This document shows, in pieces, positions 34,136 to 43,621 of a stretch of 64,000 nt of DNA. The notes beneath the pieces were generated by a model, which was not told where the DNA came from, did no database searches, and worked only from the letters and a program-made list of their open reading frames with translations. Both the position numbers and the translations under genes were made by a program. Positions within the stretch are counted from its first letter, which is position 1. Each line of letters begins with the position of its first letter. The stretch spans positions 148,988 to 212,987 of the forward strand of contig NZ_PNYB01000011.1 of NCBI RefSeq assembly GCF_002879855.1. The letters are read 5' to 3'. Origin of the DNA: Trinickia soli. GTDB lineage: Bacteria > Pseudomonadota > Gammaproteobacteria > Burkholderiales > Burkholderiaceae.

Positions 34136-35171
34136 AGTGACCGACCTCATCGGCAATACGCCCATTCTCAGCATTCCCATCCCTGCCAGGCAGTCGCAGT
34201 TGCTGCTCAAAATCGAAAAGAACAATCCGGGCGGCAGCATCAAGGACCGCATGGCTCGCAATATGATCGTCGCCGCGCTCAAGTCGGGGCGACTCGCCGA
34301 GGGCGGCGTCGTGGTGGAGTCGTCATCGGGCAATACGGGTATCGGCCTCGCGATCGCCGCGGTGGAGTTCGGATTGCGCTTCATTGCAGTCGTCGATCAT
34401 CACGCGGCGCCCGACAAGATCGCCGTCATGCGCGCGCTCGGCGCCGAGATCCGCTATGTCGAAGGACAGTACCGCGAGGATGAAGTGGCCGTGGTCGAGC
34501 GGCAGCGCTTGGCCGCCCAGTTGGCCCGCACGATTCCCGGCGCGGTGTTCATGAATCAATCGGACAACGCCGCCAACGCCGGCGGGTATTCCGAGTTCGT
34601 GAGGGAAGTCGTGAGCGAAGTGGGCGGCGTCGACGCCTATGTCGGTTGTGTCGGAACGGGCGGATCGATGACGGGCATCGCCCGTGGGCTCAAAGTACAC
34701 AACCCGCACACGAAAACGATTGCCGTCGAGCCCGATGGCTCGATCGTCTTCGGGCAGCCGGGGCATCCGTACTATCAGTCTGGCACGGGCACGCCCGCGG
34801 GCGATACGGTCGGTTTGGTGCTCGACTACAGCTGCATCGATATGGGCGTGCAGGTTTCCGATTCGCAAGCTTTTGAAACCGCGCGGTATATGGCGAGGCG
34901 CAGGGGCATGCTCGTCGGCGGATCGACGGGCGGCGTCATCTATAAAGCGCTTGAATTCATTCACGGCGGCCTCATCGGCGGCAATGTCGTCGTGGCCATC
35001 GCCGACGGCGGCGAGAAGTACCTGCATACGGTCTTCAGCGAAAGCTGGCTCAAAGAGCGCAATCTGCTCGACGTGCAGGTATGGCATCAGCTCGATAGCT
35101 GGTTCGGTCAGGAGCGTTTGACCGACGAGTCGTGCGCGGTGCCGCGGCTGCATGCGGTAGAAGCGGCATGA
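34122..35171 (+). CDS. SbnA-like N-(2-amino-2-carboxyethyl)-glutamate synthase
   Basis: 349 aa, fold II PLP enzyme of the cysteine synthase family. The PLP lysine is in NPGGSIKDRMARNM (near residue 43), the phosphate-binding loop is GTGGSMTGIARGL and the substrate loop ESSSGNTGIG. SbnA condenses O-phosphoserine with glutamate, making the precursor of 2,3-diaminopropionate. Cysteine synthase is the alternative, but placement in a siderophore operon with an opine dehydrogenase and a ParB/SbnI-like protein favours the SbnA role. It overlaps both neighbours. Confidence 0.78.
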   Translation: MILTKVTDLIGNTPILSIPIPARQSQLLLKIEKNNPGGSIKDRMARNMIVAALKSGRLAEGGVVVESSSGNTGIGLAIAAVEFGLRFIAVVDHHAAPDKIAVMRALGAEIRYVEGQYREDEVAVVERQRLAAQLARTIPGAVFMNQSDNAANAGGYSEFVREVVSEVGGVDAYVGCVGTGGSMTGIARGLKVHNPHTKTIAVEPDGSIVFGQPGHPYYQSGTGTPAGDTVGLVLDYSCIDMGVQVSDSQAFETARYMARRRGMLVGGSTGGVIYKALEFIHGGLIGGNVVVAIADGGEKYLHTVFSESWLKERNLLDVQVWHQLDSWFGQERLTDESCAVPRLHAVEAA

Positions 35172-36334
35172 CGGCGCACGAGGCCAAGACCATGGCTCAA
35201 CTGAACGTGGTCATTTGCGGCGGCGGCCGGACCGGCCATCTGACAGCCGTTCTATTCAAACAGCTGGACGGCGTACGGGTATCGCTGCTGACCAACAGCC
35301 GCGATGTCATCGACGGATATCGCCAAAGCGAACGCGGGATCACAGCGATGATGCCCGATGGCGCGACGCGTTCGGCGCGCCTGGACGCCGTCACGAGCGA
35401 GCCGCATGCCGTGCTCGCCGATGCCGACATCGTTATCGTCACTGTCCCGGCGCATGTCAGGCCGCTGCTGCTACGGACGATCGCCGGGCATCTACCTGCG
35501 TACAAGCCAGTCTACGTCGGCGCGATCCCGGGCTTTTGCGGTTTCGATTGGCTTGCCGAGCGTGCGCTGGCGGCGCATCCCAACGTCGTCATCTGGGGCA
35601 TGAAAGATGTGTCGCATATCGCCTTCGATTTACAGCCGGGCGTGTCGATCAGAATGGGCGGCGCAAAGGCGGCGTTGTATGTCGCGACTCACCTACGCGA
35701 AAGCGAAGCTTCGCGCGGTGCGTTGCTCGCGCATCTGCAGCGGCTCTATGAAGCGCCTGTGGAACTGCTCGACCACTATCTGGCGATCACGCTGACTCCC
35801 GGCAATCCGATCATGCATAGCAGCGTGGTCTATGGATTGATCGGCCCCTACGCGCAGTGGCACGACAAGACGTTTGCTTCGCGCATCCGCTGGTGGACCG
35901 ACTGCCCCGAACTCGGTGCGTACTTCATCGAGCGCTGCGATGAGGAGAATCAGCTGCTATGCAAGCTGGTTCAAGCGCGGCTTGGCGCGAATCTATCGTC
36001 GATCAAGCCGCTGAAGCAGGAAATCATCGAGGCCTATGACACGCAGATTGACGATCCCGGCACGATGCTGTCGGTATTGCGGACGAACCGTGCCTACGAT
36101 GCCATTGAAGCTCCGTTGATCCGCGTCTCCCAGGGCGAGGGCTATGTCATCGATAAAGCGCACCGTGCATTTCATGAAGACGTGGCCTACGGTCTCGCTT
36201 TGCTGGTGGAGATGGGACGTCGCCTCGGCGCGAGATTGCCACATATCGAAGAAGTCTTTCATTGGAACGTGTCGTACATGAACGGGCTGCGCGGTTCGGC
36301 ACTCGATTACTTTCCCGCTACATGGCCGGCTTGA
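35168..36334 (+). CDS. Octopine/opine-type NAD(P) dehydrogenase
   Basis: 388 aa. The N-terminal Rossmann motif ICGGGRTGHLTAV is near residue 15 and an opine dehydrogenase C-terminal domain begins near 195 (ITLTPGNPIMHSSVVYG). The SbnA product is itself an opine (two amino acids sharing one nitrogen). An opine dehydrogenase run in the oxidative direction would release 2,3-diaminopropionate and 2-oxoglutarate, the step done by unrelated SbnB in Staphylococcus. The reductive direction, forming an opine metallophore, is the alternative. ATG 35168 overlaps the sbnA-like stop; ATG 35192 is a second choice. Confidence 0.75.
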   Translation: MTAHEAKTMAQLNVVICGGGRTGHLTAVLFKQLDGVRVSLLTNSRDVIDGYRQSERGITAMMPDGATRSARLDAVTSEPHAVLADADIVIVTVPAHVRPLLLRTIAGHLPAYKPVYVGAIPGFCGFDWLAERALAAHPNVVIWGMKDVSHIAFDLQPGVSIRMGGAKAALYVATHLRESEASRGALLAHLQRLYEAPVELLDHYLAITLTPGNPIMHSSVVYGLIGPYAQWHDKTFASRIRWWTDCPELGAYFIERCDEENQLLCKLVQARLGANLSSIKPLKQEIIEAYDTQIDDPGTMLSVLRTNRAYDAIEAPLIRVSQGEGYVIDKAHRAFHEDVAYGLALLVEMGRRLGARLPHIEEVFHWNVSYMNGLRGSALDYFPATWPA

Positions 36335-36349
36335 GACAAGAACAACACT

Positions 36350-38260
36350 ATGAAAAACACCCTTTCGCTGTTGCAGCCCGATAACGCCTTTTACGTGGAG
36401 CGCCGGCAGAGCGCGTGCGAATCGGCCCACCGCAATGCATTGCGTCGTTTGATTCGCTGCCTGTTCGCCGAAGGGATCGTCGATCCGCGCACCCTCGTTT
36501 TCGCGCCCGATAGCCGGGGCGCGTGGTTGCCGCTATGGAGCCGCCACGCATTGTTATTCTTTAGCGAACTGGAGGTCGCGCCTGCCAACACGTTCATCAA
36601 TCGCGGCGCGCTGACGCTGATCGAGTCGAACGGTAAGCGTTTGACGATTGGCAGCCCGCAGCAATTGATCGATGTGCTACGTTCGTCGTTCGACTTCGTT
36701 CCAAGCGAAGAGGGTGTAGCCGGCCTGAAAGGCGACATGGCGAACAGCATCGAGAACGACGCGCTTGCCCGCATCTATCGCGACGCATGGAACGCTGCAC
36801 TTCGCACGCGTATCGAGCTTGCCGATATCGGCGGCTTCGCCGGTTATCTTCGCCGCCATATGACGGTGCGCGATGCGGCGGTGTTGCTCGACCAATGGGG
36901 TTCGCTCGAAGGACACCCGTTCTATCCGACCTGGAAGAGCAAGCCGGACCTCGACGCAGAACAAGTCGCCGCGCTTTCGCCGGAATTCAATGCAACGGTA
37001 TCCGTGCGCATCGCGGCGTTACGCAGCGACATGGCGTATGTCGAGCGTATGCCGCATGTCGAAAGCGTTCACGCCTGGTTCGCCGCGAACTTTCCGCAGC
37101 TATGGGTGCGTTGGCGAGATGCATTGAATGAACGAGGGCTCGACGATTCGGCTTGGCTGCCGTTGCCGATTCACGCGTGGCATCTCGAACATTTCGTCGG
37201 CAAAGAGTACGCCGCACAAATCGAGGAGGGCATATTGATCCTGGACGGGCCCGACGTCGAGACGTGGCCGTCCATGTCGTTCCGCACGATGATGCCACGA
37301 TTGCCGGGGCCTGCGCCGTTCATCAAGCTGCCGGTGGCGTTGTGGCTGACGAGCGAGCAGCGCAGCCTGCAAGCGAAGTCGATTCACATGGGGCCGCGCA
37401 TCAGCACCGTCATCGAGCGTATTTTGGCCGATGAGCGTGGCTTCGACGGGACGCTTGAAATCTTTCCCGAAGAGCTCGCCTATCACTACAGGCACGCGGT
37501 GCATCAGGAAGACCGGCCCGGGCGCTACCTGTCCGTTGCATTTCGCGCAAGCAAGAGGGCGTTCGAGCGTCGCGATGACCTGCTGCCGGTTACGGTGGCG
37601 GCGTTACTGACGAACTCTCCCGCCGATGGGCGTCCGCTCATCACCGAGTTGATAGAGCGGCGCAGTGGCGCAAGCGCGACAAACGAAGTAGTCGAGGCAT
37701 GGTTTCGCGAATACGCGCGGGTCGTGACCCATCCCGTCATCGGTATTTATCTGCTCTACGGGATTGCGCTCGAAGCTCATCAACAGAACACGTCAGTACT
37801 GTTCGCGCCCGATGGAATGCCGAAAAGCCTGCTGATTCGCGATTTCGGCGATGGGCGGACATACAGGCCGCTGCTTGCGCAGCGCGGGCATACGCTCGAA
37901 CCGTACGTCCATCCAGGGATTTTGCCGACGGTGTTTGACGGCGATATCGAACCGGTACGTTCGTTCGTGCTCGACGCCTGCTTCGTCTGCCATCTGCACG
38001 AAGTGGCGCTGCTGCTCACGCATGCCTATCGCCTGCCATCGAATCGCTTATGGACTGTTTTGCGCGAAGCGACGGCGCAATCATTCGACGCTTTCGCTGC
38101 GCGTGTTTCGGATGAACTCTGGCGTGCGGAGCGCGCGGCTTTTCTCGAACGGCCGTGGCCGACCCGCTCGGTGCTGCGCATGCATTTGCTCCAGTACGCC
38201 GACTATCGGCTTGCGCATCACCTGCCGAACCCGTTGCAACGACATGGCGCCGAGGGCTGA
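36350..38260 (+). CDS. NIS siderophore synthetase, IucA/IucC family
   Basis: 636 aa. The IucA/IucC core includes EGHPFYPTWKSKPDL near residue 185 and GPRISTVIERIL near 347. The C-terminal FhuF-like region contains HPGILPTVF near 520. The enzyme uses ATP to join a carboxylate (usually citrate or 2-oxoglutarate) to an amine. It is the only NIS synthetase in the operon, whereas staphyloferrin B needs three. The product is thus likely simpler, or the enzyme is iterative. Confidence 0.88.
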   Translation: MKNTLSLLQPDNAFYVERRQSACESAHRNALRRLIRCLFAEGIVDPRTLVFAPDSRGAWLPLWSRHALLFFSELEVAPANTFINRGALTLIESNGKRLTIGSPQQLIDVLRSSFDFVPSEEGVAGLKGDMANSIENDALARIYRDAWNAALRTRIELADIGGFAGYLRRHMTVRDAAVLLDQWGSLEGHPFYPTWKSKPDLDAEQVAALSPEFNATVSVRIAALRSDMAYVERMPHVESVHAWFAANFPQLWVRWRDALNERGLDDSAWLPLPIHAWHLEHFVGKEYAAQIEEGILILDGPDVETWPSMSFRTMMPRLPGPAPFIKLPVALWLTSEQRSLQAKSIHMGPRISTVIERILADERGFDGTLEIFPEELAYHYRHAVHQEDRPGRYLSVAFRASKRAFERRDDLLPVTVAALLTNSPADGRPLITELIERRSGASATNEVVEAWFREYARVVTHPVIGIYLLYGIALEAHQQNTSVLFAPDGMPKSLLIRDFGDGRTYRPLLAQRGHTLEPYVHPGILPTVFDGDIEPVRSFVLDACFVCHLHEVALLLTHAYRLPSNRLWTVLREATAQSFDAFAARVSDELWRAERAAFLERPWPTRSVLRMHLLQYADYRLAHHLPNPLQRHGAEG

Positions 38261-38263
38261 CCG

Positions 38264-39562
38264 ATGCCAAACGCCATCGTCGTTCCCGAGCGTGCGACAC
38301 GTTTGATTCACGTACTGTTTGCGATCCAACTCGTTTCGATGGGGGCGATGGAGATGAGCGGCCCGTTCTGGCCGCTCCATCTGAAAGCGCTCAGTACGTC
38401 CGCATTCGAATTCGCTTTTGCCGGAATTGCCGTGTACGTGGGCCCGATGCTGGGCATCATGCTGACGAGCGCGTTCTGGGGGCGCGTCGGCGATCGCACG
38501 GGACATAAGTTGATGATGGTACGGGCGTTGATCGGGTTGTCGCTGACTCAGCTCGCGCTGGCGTGGGCAACCGACGTCTGGACCGTGCTGGCGTTGCGTT
38601 GCATGCAAGGCGCATGCGCGGGATATATCGCACCGGCACAGACTTACGGCGTCGGCATCGTGGCGCCGTCACGCCGTGCGCGGCTGTTTGCATACCTGCA
38701 GGTATCGACCAATCTAGGCTCTTTGCTGGGCGCGGTCTGCGGCGGCCTCATTCTCGATCACGCGACGTTTTTCTGGATCAATTTCATTGCGGCATGCCTT
38801 TGCCTGGGGTGCGCCATCGCGGTCATGGCGATTCTTCCCAACGTCCACGTGCGCAAGACGGCAGGCATTGCGTCGTGCGAACCGGTGCGTCCAGGCTCGA
38901 CCATCGGCGCATCGATTTGGCGATCGTCTCCGCTTCCGGGCCTGCTAGGTATCGTCGGGATTCTGCTGGTCAGCCGAATGATCACGCAGACACCGTTTTC
39001 GCTTTATGTCAGCTCGACTTTCAGCGTCGGCAATTGGGTGGTGGGGCTTTGCTACGGCATGCTGTCGCTGGGGTTCGCGGTATCGGCGTCGCTTTGGGCG
39101 CGCTACTTCGAGCAGCGCGCGCTCGTCGCATCGCTCGTGCGCATGACCTGGATTGCGCTCGGCTGTGCTGTCCTGGCGGTGCTTGCCGCGCTCACGCGCA
39201 ATGTGGGCGTGTTCGTGGCGATTCATTTCATATGGGGCGTATTGCTCGGTGCAACGACACCGGTACTGATGTCGCTGATCTCGAAGGCATCGAGCGGTAT
39301 GCGCCAGGGGTACGTGCTGGGCATCGCGCAAAGTACGACGCAGCTTGCTTCGGTGGCGGGTATTGCGCTCGGCGGCTGGCTGGGGGAAGGCGCGGGCTTG
39401 CCCTACACGTATGCCTTCGTCGCGGTGTCCTATACGGTGGCCGCTGGTGTGATTGCGATGCTCCGACGTGCTCGCGGCATGACCACCGATGGCAGGGCTT
39501 CAGCCATCGATGACAGCGTTCGTATAGCGCGTGAAGCCGATGCTCCGGCGGAGGCGCAATGA
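38264..39562 (+). CDS. MFS transporter, probable siderophore exporter
   Basis: 432 aa with about 12 membrane segments. The loop motif GRVGDRTGHKLMM near residue 77 is typical of drug:H+ antiporters. It starts 4 nt after the synthetase stop. SbnD-type exporters occupy this position in NIS clusters, so it likely exports the finished siderophore. It overlaps the next gene (ATGA). Confidence 0.82.
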   Translation: MPNAIVVPERATRLIHVLFAIQLVSMGAMEMSGPFWPLHLKALSTSAFEFAFAGIAVYVGPMLGIMLTSAFWGRVGDRTGHKLMMVRALIGLSLTQLALAWATDVWTVLALRCMQGACAGYIAPAQTYGVGIVAPSRRARLFAYLQVSTNLGSLLGAVCGGLILDHATFFWINFIAACLCLGCAIAVMAILPNVHVRKTAGIASCEPVRPGSTIGASIWRSSPLPGLLGIVGILLVSRMITQTPFSLYVSSTFSVGNWVVGLCYGMLSLGFAVSASLWARYFEQRALVASLVRMTWIALGCAVLAVLAALTRNVGVFVAIHFIWGVLLGATTPVLMSLISKASSGMRQGYVLGIAQSTTQLASVAGIALGGWLGEGAGLPYTYAFVAVSYTVAAGVIAMLRRARGMTTDGRASAIDDSVRIAREADAPAEAQ

Positions 39563-39972
39563 GTGGCGATTGCTGCTATAGCGTCTCACTCGAACCGATT
39601 TCGTTCCTGTGCCAATCGGAAATGGTCGATGCGGATCATGTTCATGGCTTGGCGACCATCATCGGCGAAATGGGTACGTGGACGACACCGATTCCCATCG
39701 ATCATGGAACCGGCATCGTCATGGACGGCAATCATCGGTTGCACGCGGCAGCTGTGCTCGGGCTGTGCTATGTGCCTTGCATCGTGCTTGACTATCTGGA
39801 TCCGCGCATCTCAGTCACGCATTGGCGAACGGGAGCGCCGTTTTGCGTGGCGAGCATTCGTCGACGGATTTTGCAGGACCGGCGTTTGTTTCCCTATAAG
39901 ACAACGCGGCACAGCTTCGCGCCGACGTTGCCTCGCACCGATATTCCGTTGCGTGTCTTGCAGGGAAGTTGA
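39559..39972 (+). CDS. Small ParB/Srx-fold protein, SbnI-like candidate serine kinase
   Basis: 137 aa. The ParB/sulfiredoxin-like core reads TPIPIDHGTGIVMDGNHRLHAA (in two adjacent parts, near residues 45-70), with the conserved GNHR. SbnI of Staphylococcus is a ParB-fold kinase that makes O-phosphoserine for SbnA; it is about 250 aa, so this protein would be the catalytic fold alone. The last gene of the operon, overlapping the exporter gene. Kinase activity is inferred; a DNA-binding ParB role is unlikely at this size. Confidence 0.6.
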   Translation: MSGDCCYSVSLEPISFLCQSEMVDADHVHGLATIIGEMGTWTTPIPIDHGTGIVMDGNHRLHAAAVLGLCYVPCIVLDYLDPRISVTHWRTGAPFCVASIRRRILQDRRLFPYKTTRHSFAPTLPRTDIPLRVLQGS

Positions 39973-40047
39973 GAAGCGGCCGCCCGAGCGCGCGGTATGC
40001 GATCGCCGAAAGTGCGGCCGTCCGTCCATGGTCCCTGGTTACGGGCG

Positions 40048-41442
40048 TCACCCGTTGGCGGCGAGCGCGAGGGCCGGCCGGGGCGCTGCATCGGCATGGG
40101 TTCGCTCGGAGTGACCGACGACGGCGATATGTGCGACGCTGTCCTCTTCGAAGAAGAACTTCTTTGCGCCGAAGGCGGGCTTCAGATCGTGCAGCCACGT
40201 GGCGTTCGGATCGAACTTCGCATAGAACGGCCGGCGCACCCAGTCGGGATTGCGTGCTTGCAGGAACTGCAGCGCGAACACTTTCTCGCCGGCGATATCG
40301 ACGATGCCGTCGATCACGACCTTCCCGGGGAACGCGCTCATCGAAGGGCCACGGACGGTGCGTGCCAACCCCGAGACGGTTTGGTACGCCGCCTGAAAGA
40401 TTTCATAGGCTTTCGCGAGCGGCAGTTGAAAGTAGTGACTCGGCCCCGTATCGCGTTCGACGAACATGTAGTAAGGGATTGCGCCGAGCCGAACCCCCGT
40501 CGTCCACAGTTCAGCCCATCCTTTCGGGTCCTCGTTGATGTGTCGAATCAGCGGCGCCTGCATACGCAGGGTCGCGCCGGACGAGACGATCCGCTTGACG
40601 GCACGCTGAGCGATGGCCGGCCGCAGTTCTGCCGGATGATTGTAGTGCCCCATGAGCGCGAGGTTCTTACCGGCCGCAACGACCTTTTCGAACAGGCGCA
40701 ACAGATCGTCCGAGTCTTTATCGGTCACGAAGCGTTGCGGCCAATAAGCGACCGACTTCGTTCCGATGCGGATGTTTTTGATGTGCGAAAGCTCGGGCGC
40801 GAGCAGCGGTTCGATATAGCCGGCGAGCGAGCGCGTGTTCATAATCAGCGGGTCGCCGCCCGTAATCAACACGTCGGTCACTTCGGGGTGCTGCTTCAGA
40901 TAGGCGACTAGCTCGTCCGACTCGCGCGCGTCGAACTTGAGTTCGTCCATGCCGACGAATTGAGGCCAGCGGAAGCAGAACGTGCAATACGCGTGGCAGG
41001 TTTGGCCGGAGCTGGGGAAGAACAGCACGGTCTCTTTGTATTTGTGCTGCAAGCCGCTAACAGGCTGGCCGTTCATGAACGGTACGTTGTGCGTCATCTG
41101 GCCGGCAGGATGCGGATTCATGCGCATGCGGATCGTACGCACCGCCGCTTCGATCGCGGCCTCGTCCTTCTTCACGAGTACGAGGTCTCGCAGATGCGCA
41201 TACTCGGGCGGCGACAGCATGTCCTGATGCGGAAACGTCAATCGATAGATCGGATCGTTCGGCACATCGTTCCAGTCGATCAGCTCGTCCATGACGTACT
41301 GATTCGTGCGGAATGGCAATACCCGCGAGATGACCTGCACTGCTTCGCGCAGCTCGGTGGGAAGCCGTTGCCATTGCGGGGCCTGGGTGATCGTTTGCCG
41401 GGTGTAAGGCTTGAACTTCATCGGAAGCGCGTCGTCGGACAT
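40048..41442 (-). CDS. KamA-family radical SAM aminomutase (lysine 2,3-aminomutase-like)
   Basis: 464 aa. The radical SAM motif CHAYCTFC (CxxxCxxC) lies near residue 153, with LITGGDPLIM for SAM binding. The PLP lysine is expected in the C-terminal part. AAAGGAG precedes ATG 41442. The family interconverts alpha- and beta-amino acids (lysine, arginine or glutamate 2,3-aminomutases). It is convergent with the siderophore operon and divergent from a LysR gene. It is too long for EpmB. Substrate cannot be fixed. Confidence 0.85.
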   Translation of the reverse strand: MSDDALPMKFKPYTRQTITQAPQWQRLPTELREAVQVISRVLPFRTNQYVMDELIDWNDVPNDPIYRLTFPHQDMLSPPEYAHLRDLVLVKKDEAAIEAAVRTIRMRMNPHPAGQMTHNVPFMNGQPVSGLQHKYKETVLFFPSSGQTCHAYCTFCFRWPQFVGMDELKFDARESDELVAYLKQHPEVTDVLITGGDPLIMNTRSLAGYIEPLLAPELSHIKNIRIGTKSVAYWPQRFVTDKDSDDLLRLFEKVVAAGKNLALMGHYNHPAELRPAIAQRAVKRIVSSGATLRMQAPLIRHINEDPKGWAELWTTGVRLGAIPYYMFVERDTGPSHYFQLPLAKAYEIFQAAYQTVSGLARTVRGPSMSAFPGKVVIDGIVDIAGEKVFALQFLQARNPDWVRRPFYAKFDPNATWLHDLKPAFGAKKFFFEEDSVAHIAVVGHSERTHADAAPRPALALAANG

Positions 41443-41584
41443 GATGCTCCTTTCGTTTCGAAAGCCACGATTTAATGAGGAGTACTAATGGATGGATGCC
41501 GCATTTCAGGAGCCATTGTTGCGATGTGGTCCGCCACTGACAAACGATATAAACTCGCGACGTTGTGCGTTTGAGGAAGGATCT

Positions 41585-42496
41585 GTGAGACGAAAGATTC
41601 CGAGCATCGAGGCACTGATCGCATTCGAAGCGGCGGCGCGTCACTTGAGCTTCACCCGCAGCGCCGATGAACTTGCCCTGACCCAAAGCGCGGTCGGCCG
41701 GCAGGTCGCGCTGCTCGAGGAGTATCTGGGCGTCGCGCTCTTCAACCGGGTCAAGAAGCGGCTCAGCCTGACCGAGGTCGGCCAACTTTATGCCAAGCAG
41801 GTAAGGGAGAACCTCGAGCGCATGGAGCGCGATACGTTGGCGGCGATGGCGCATCGGAATGCGGGCGGCCTGCTCGAACTGGCCGTCATTCCCACCTTCG
41901 CTACGCGTTGGCTCATTCCGCGGCTCGCGCAGTTCTATGAGCAGCATGAGGACATCGTCGTCAACCTGACGACGCGTGCCGAACCGTTCCTATTCACCGA
42001 CACGCCGTTCGACGCGGCGATTCACTTCGGCGATCCCGTCTGGCCAGGGTCGATCGCCAAGTACCTGTTCGGCGAGGAGATGACGGCCGTCTGCAGCCCC
42101 CGGCTGATGAACGGACGTGCCACCCTGGCGCCGCACGACTTGTCGAATTTCACTTTGCTGCATCAATCGGCACGCCCCGATGCATGGCGCCAATGGCTTG
42201 CGCAGGCGGGCGTCCATGAAGCCGACTGTATGAAAGGGCAGCGCTACGAGCTGTTTTCGATGCTCGTCGAGGCTGCACGAGCGGGCCTGGGCATCGCGCT
42301 TGTCCCACGATTTCTCGCATCGCAAGAGTTGGCGACGGGCGAACTGGTCTGTCCATGCGATTTGCCACTGCGCAGCGATAAGGGCTACTACCTCGTCTAT
42401 CCCGAGCACAAGCAGAATTCGCCGTGGCTGCAGGCGTTTGAATCGTGGTTGCTGTCGGCCGCAAGCCGGTATGTCGAACGCGACGCAGACGCCTAG
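41585..42496 (+). CDS. LysR-family regulator (GcvA-like)
   Basis: 303 aa from GTG 41585, matching the usual LysR N-terminus (RRKIPSIEALIAFEAAARHL); the upstream ATG at 41492 would add 31 residues overlapping the promoter of the aminomutase gene. The helix-turn-helix covers residues 8-67 (TQSAVGRQVALLEEYLG) and the effector domain about 90-295. Divergent from kamA, so probably its regulator. Confidence 0.85.
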   Translation: MRRKIPSIEALIAFEAAARHLSFTRSADELALTQSAVGRQVALLEEYLGVALFNRVKKRLSLTEVGQLYAKQVRENLERMERDTLAAMAHRNAGGLLELAVIPTFATRWLIPRLAQFYEQHEDIVVNLTTRAEPFLFTDTPFDAAIHFGDPVWPGSIAKYLFGEEMTAVCSPRLMNGRATLAPHDLSNFTLLHQSARPDAWRQWLAQAGVHEADCMKGQRYELFSMLVEAARAGLGIALVPRFLASQELATGELVCPCDLPLRSDKGYYLVYPEHKQNSPWLQAFESWLLSAASRYVERDADA

Positions 42497-42660
42497 CGTC
42501 GCGGTGTGCGGCTTGCGTGGCTTGCGTATGAGGCGCTTCGCGTCGTCGCCGATTCACAGCGGCGTGCGCTCCAATATCGAGGTGACGACGCCATACGGAA
42601 TTCTTCGGCCGCCATGATAAAGTCGCGAATCTTTCGTTCAATGATGAATGGATTTCATCA

Positions 42661-43545
42661 ATGGAAAATGCCGAGCTGGCTGAGTTAGCGGTCTTTGCCG
42701 CGGTGGCGAAGCACTTGAGCTTCCGTCAAGCGGCCACTGACCGCGGGACTTCGTCCTCCGCGATCAGTCATTCGATCCGCAGCCTCGAAGCTCGGGTGGG
42801 CGTCAGGCTTTTCCACCGCACGACGCGCAGCGTGTCCCTGACCGAGGCCGGAGAAATGTTGTACGCGCAGTTGAACCCTGCGCTCTCGAGCATGCGAGCT
42901 GCCGTGGACGGGCTGAACTCCTACCGTGCTACGCCTTTCGGTACGCTGCGTCTCAACGTTCCGACGTCGATTGCTCCGTTCGTCCTCGGCGATGCGATGG
43001 AATCGTTGCTGAGGCGGAACCCTGGCCTGAAGCTGGAGGTGACGGCGACCGATACGCTCGTCGACATCGTGGAGGCAGGTTTCGATGCCGGCATTCGTTT
43101 CGGCGAGCGCCTGTCGCAGGATATGGTTGCCGTGCGCATCAAGTCGAAATTGCGCTTTGCGGTCGTCGGTTCTCCCGGCTACTTCGAAGGCAGGCAAATC
43201 CCCGCTACGCCGCATGACTTGCAGAATCACACCTGCATTCGCTATGCATTCCCGAGTGGCGCAATTCTCAACTGGGAGTTTCTGAAGAATGGGGAGGCGA
43301 TTCACGTCGATGTCAACGGTGCGCTGACGGTCGATAGCCAGGAGTTGATGGTGGAGGCCGCCGTGCGCGGCTTGGGTCTCGCCTATGTATGGGAAGAGCG
43401 CGCCGCGCCCTATCTGCGCGACGGCCGGCTCGAGCGCTGCCTCGATGATTGGTGTGCTGTCGAAGAGGGCCTGTTCTTGTACTTTCCCAGCCGCAGGCAC
43501 CAGTCGGCCGGCCTGAAGGCTTTGATCGAGGCGTTGAAGGCGTAG
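42661..43545 (+). CDS. LysR-family regulator
   Basis: 294 aa. The helix-turn-helix is at residues 5-65 (RGTSSSAISHSIRSLEARVG) and the substrate-binding domain at about 88-290. It is codirectional with the previous LysR gene after a 164-nt gap. No obvious partner gene is adjacent: downstream is the 3' end of the ars operon. Confidence 0.85.
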   Translation: MENAELAELAVFAAVAKHLSFRQAATDRGTSSSAISHSIRSLEARVGVRLFHRTTRSVSLTEAGEMLYAQLNPALSSMRAAVDGLNSYRATPFGTLRLNVPTSIAPFVLGDAMESLLRRNPGLKLEVTATDTLVDIVEAGFDAGIRFGERLSQDMVAVRIKSKLRFAVVGSPGYFEGRQIPATPHDLQNHTCIRYAFPSGAILNWEFLKNGEAIHVDVNGALTVDSQELMVEAAVRGLGLAYVWEERAAPYLRDGRLERCLDDWCAVEEGLFLYFPSRRHQSAGLKALIEALKA

Positions 43546-43621
43546 GGTGTTGCGCTCTTTGGTGCGTCACGATCGAGACCAGGTGAATGCGCAAGGGCAG
43601 CCCTTCGTAAGTGCTCCTCAC

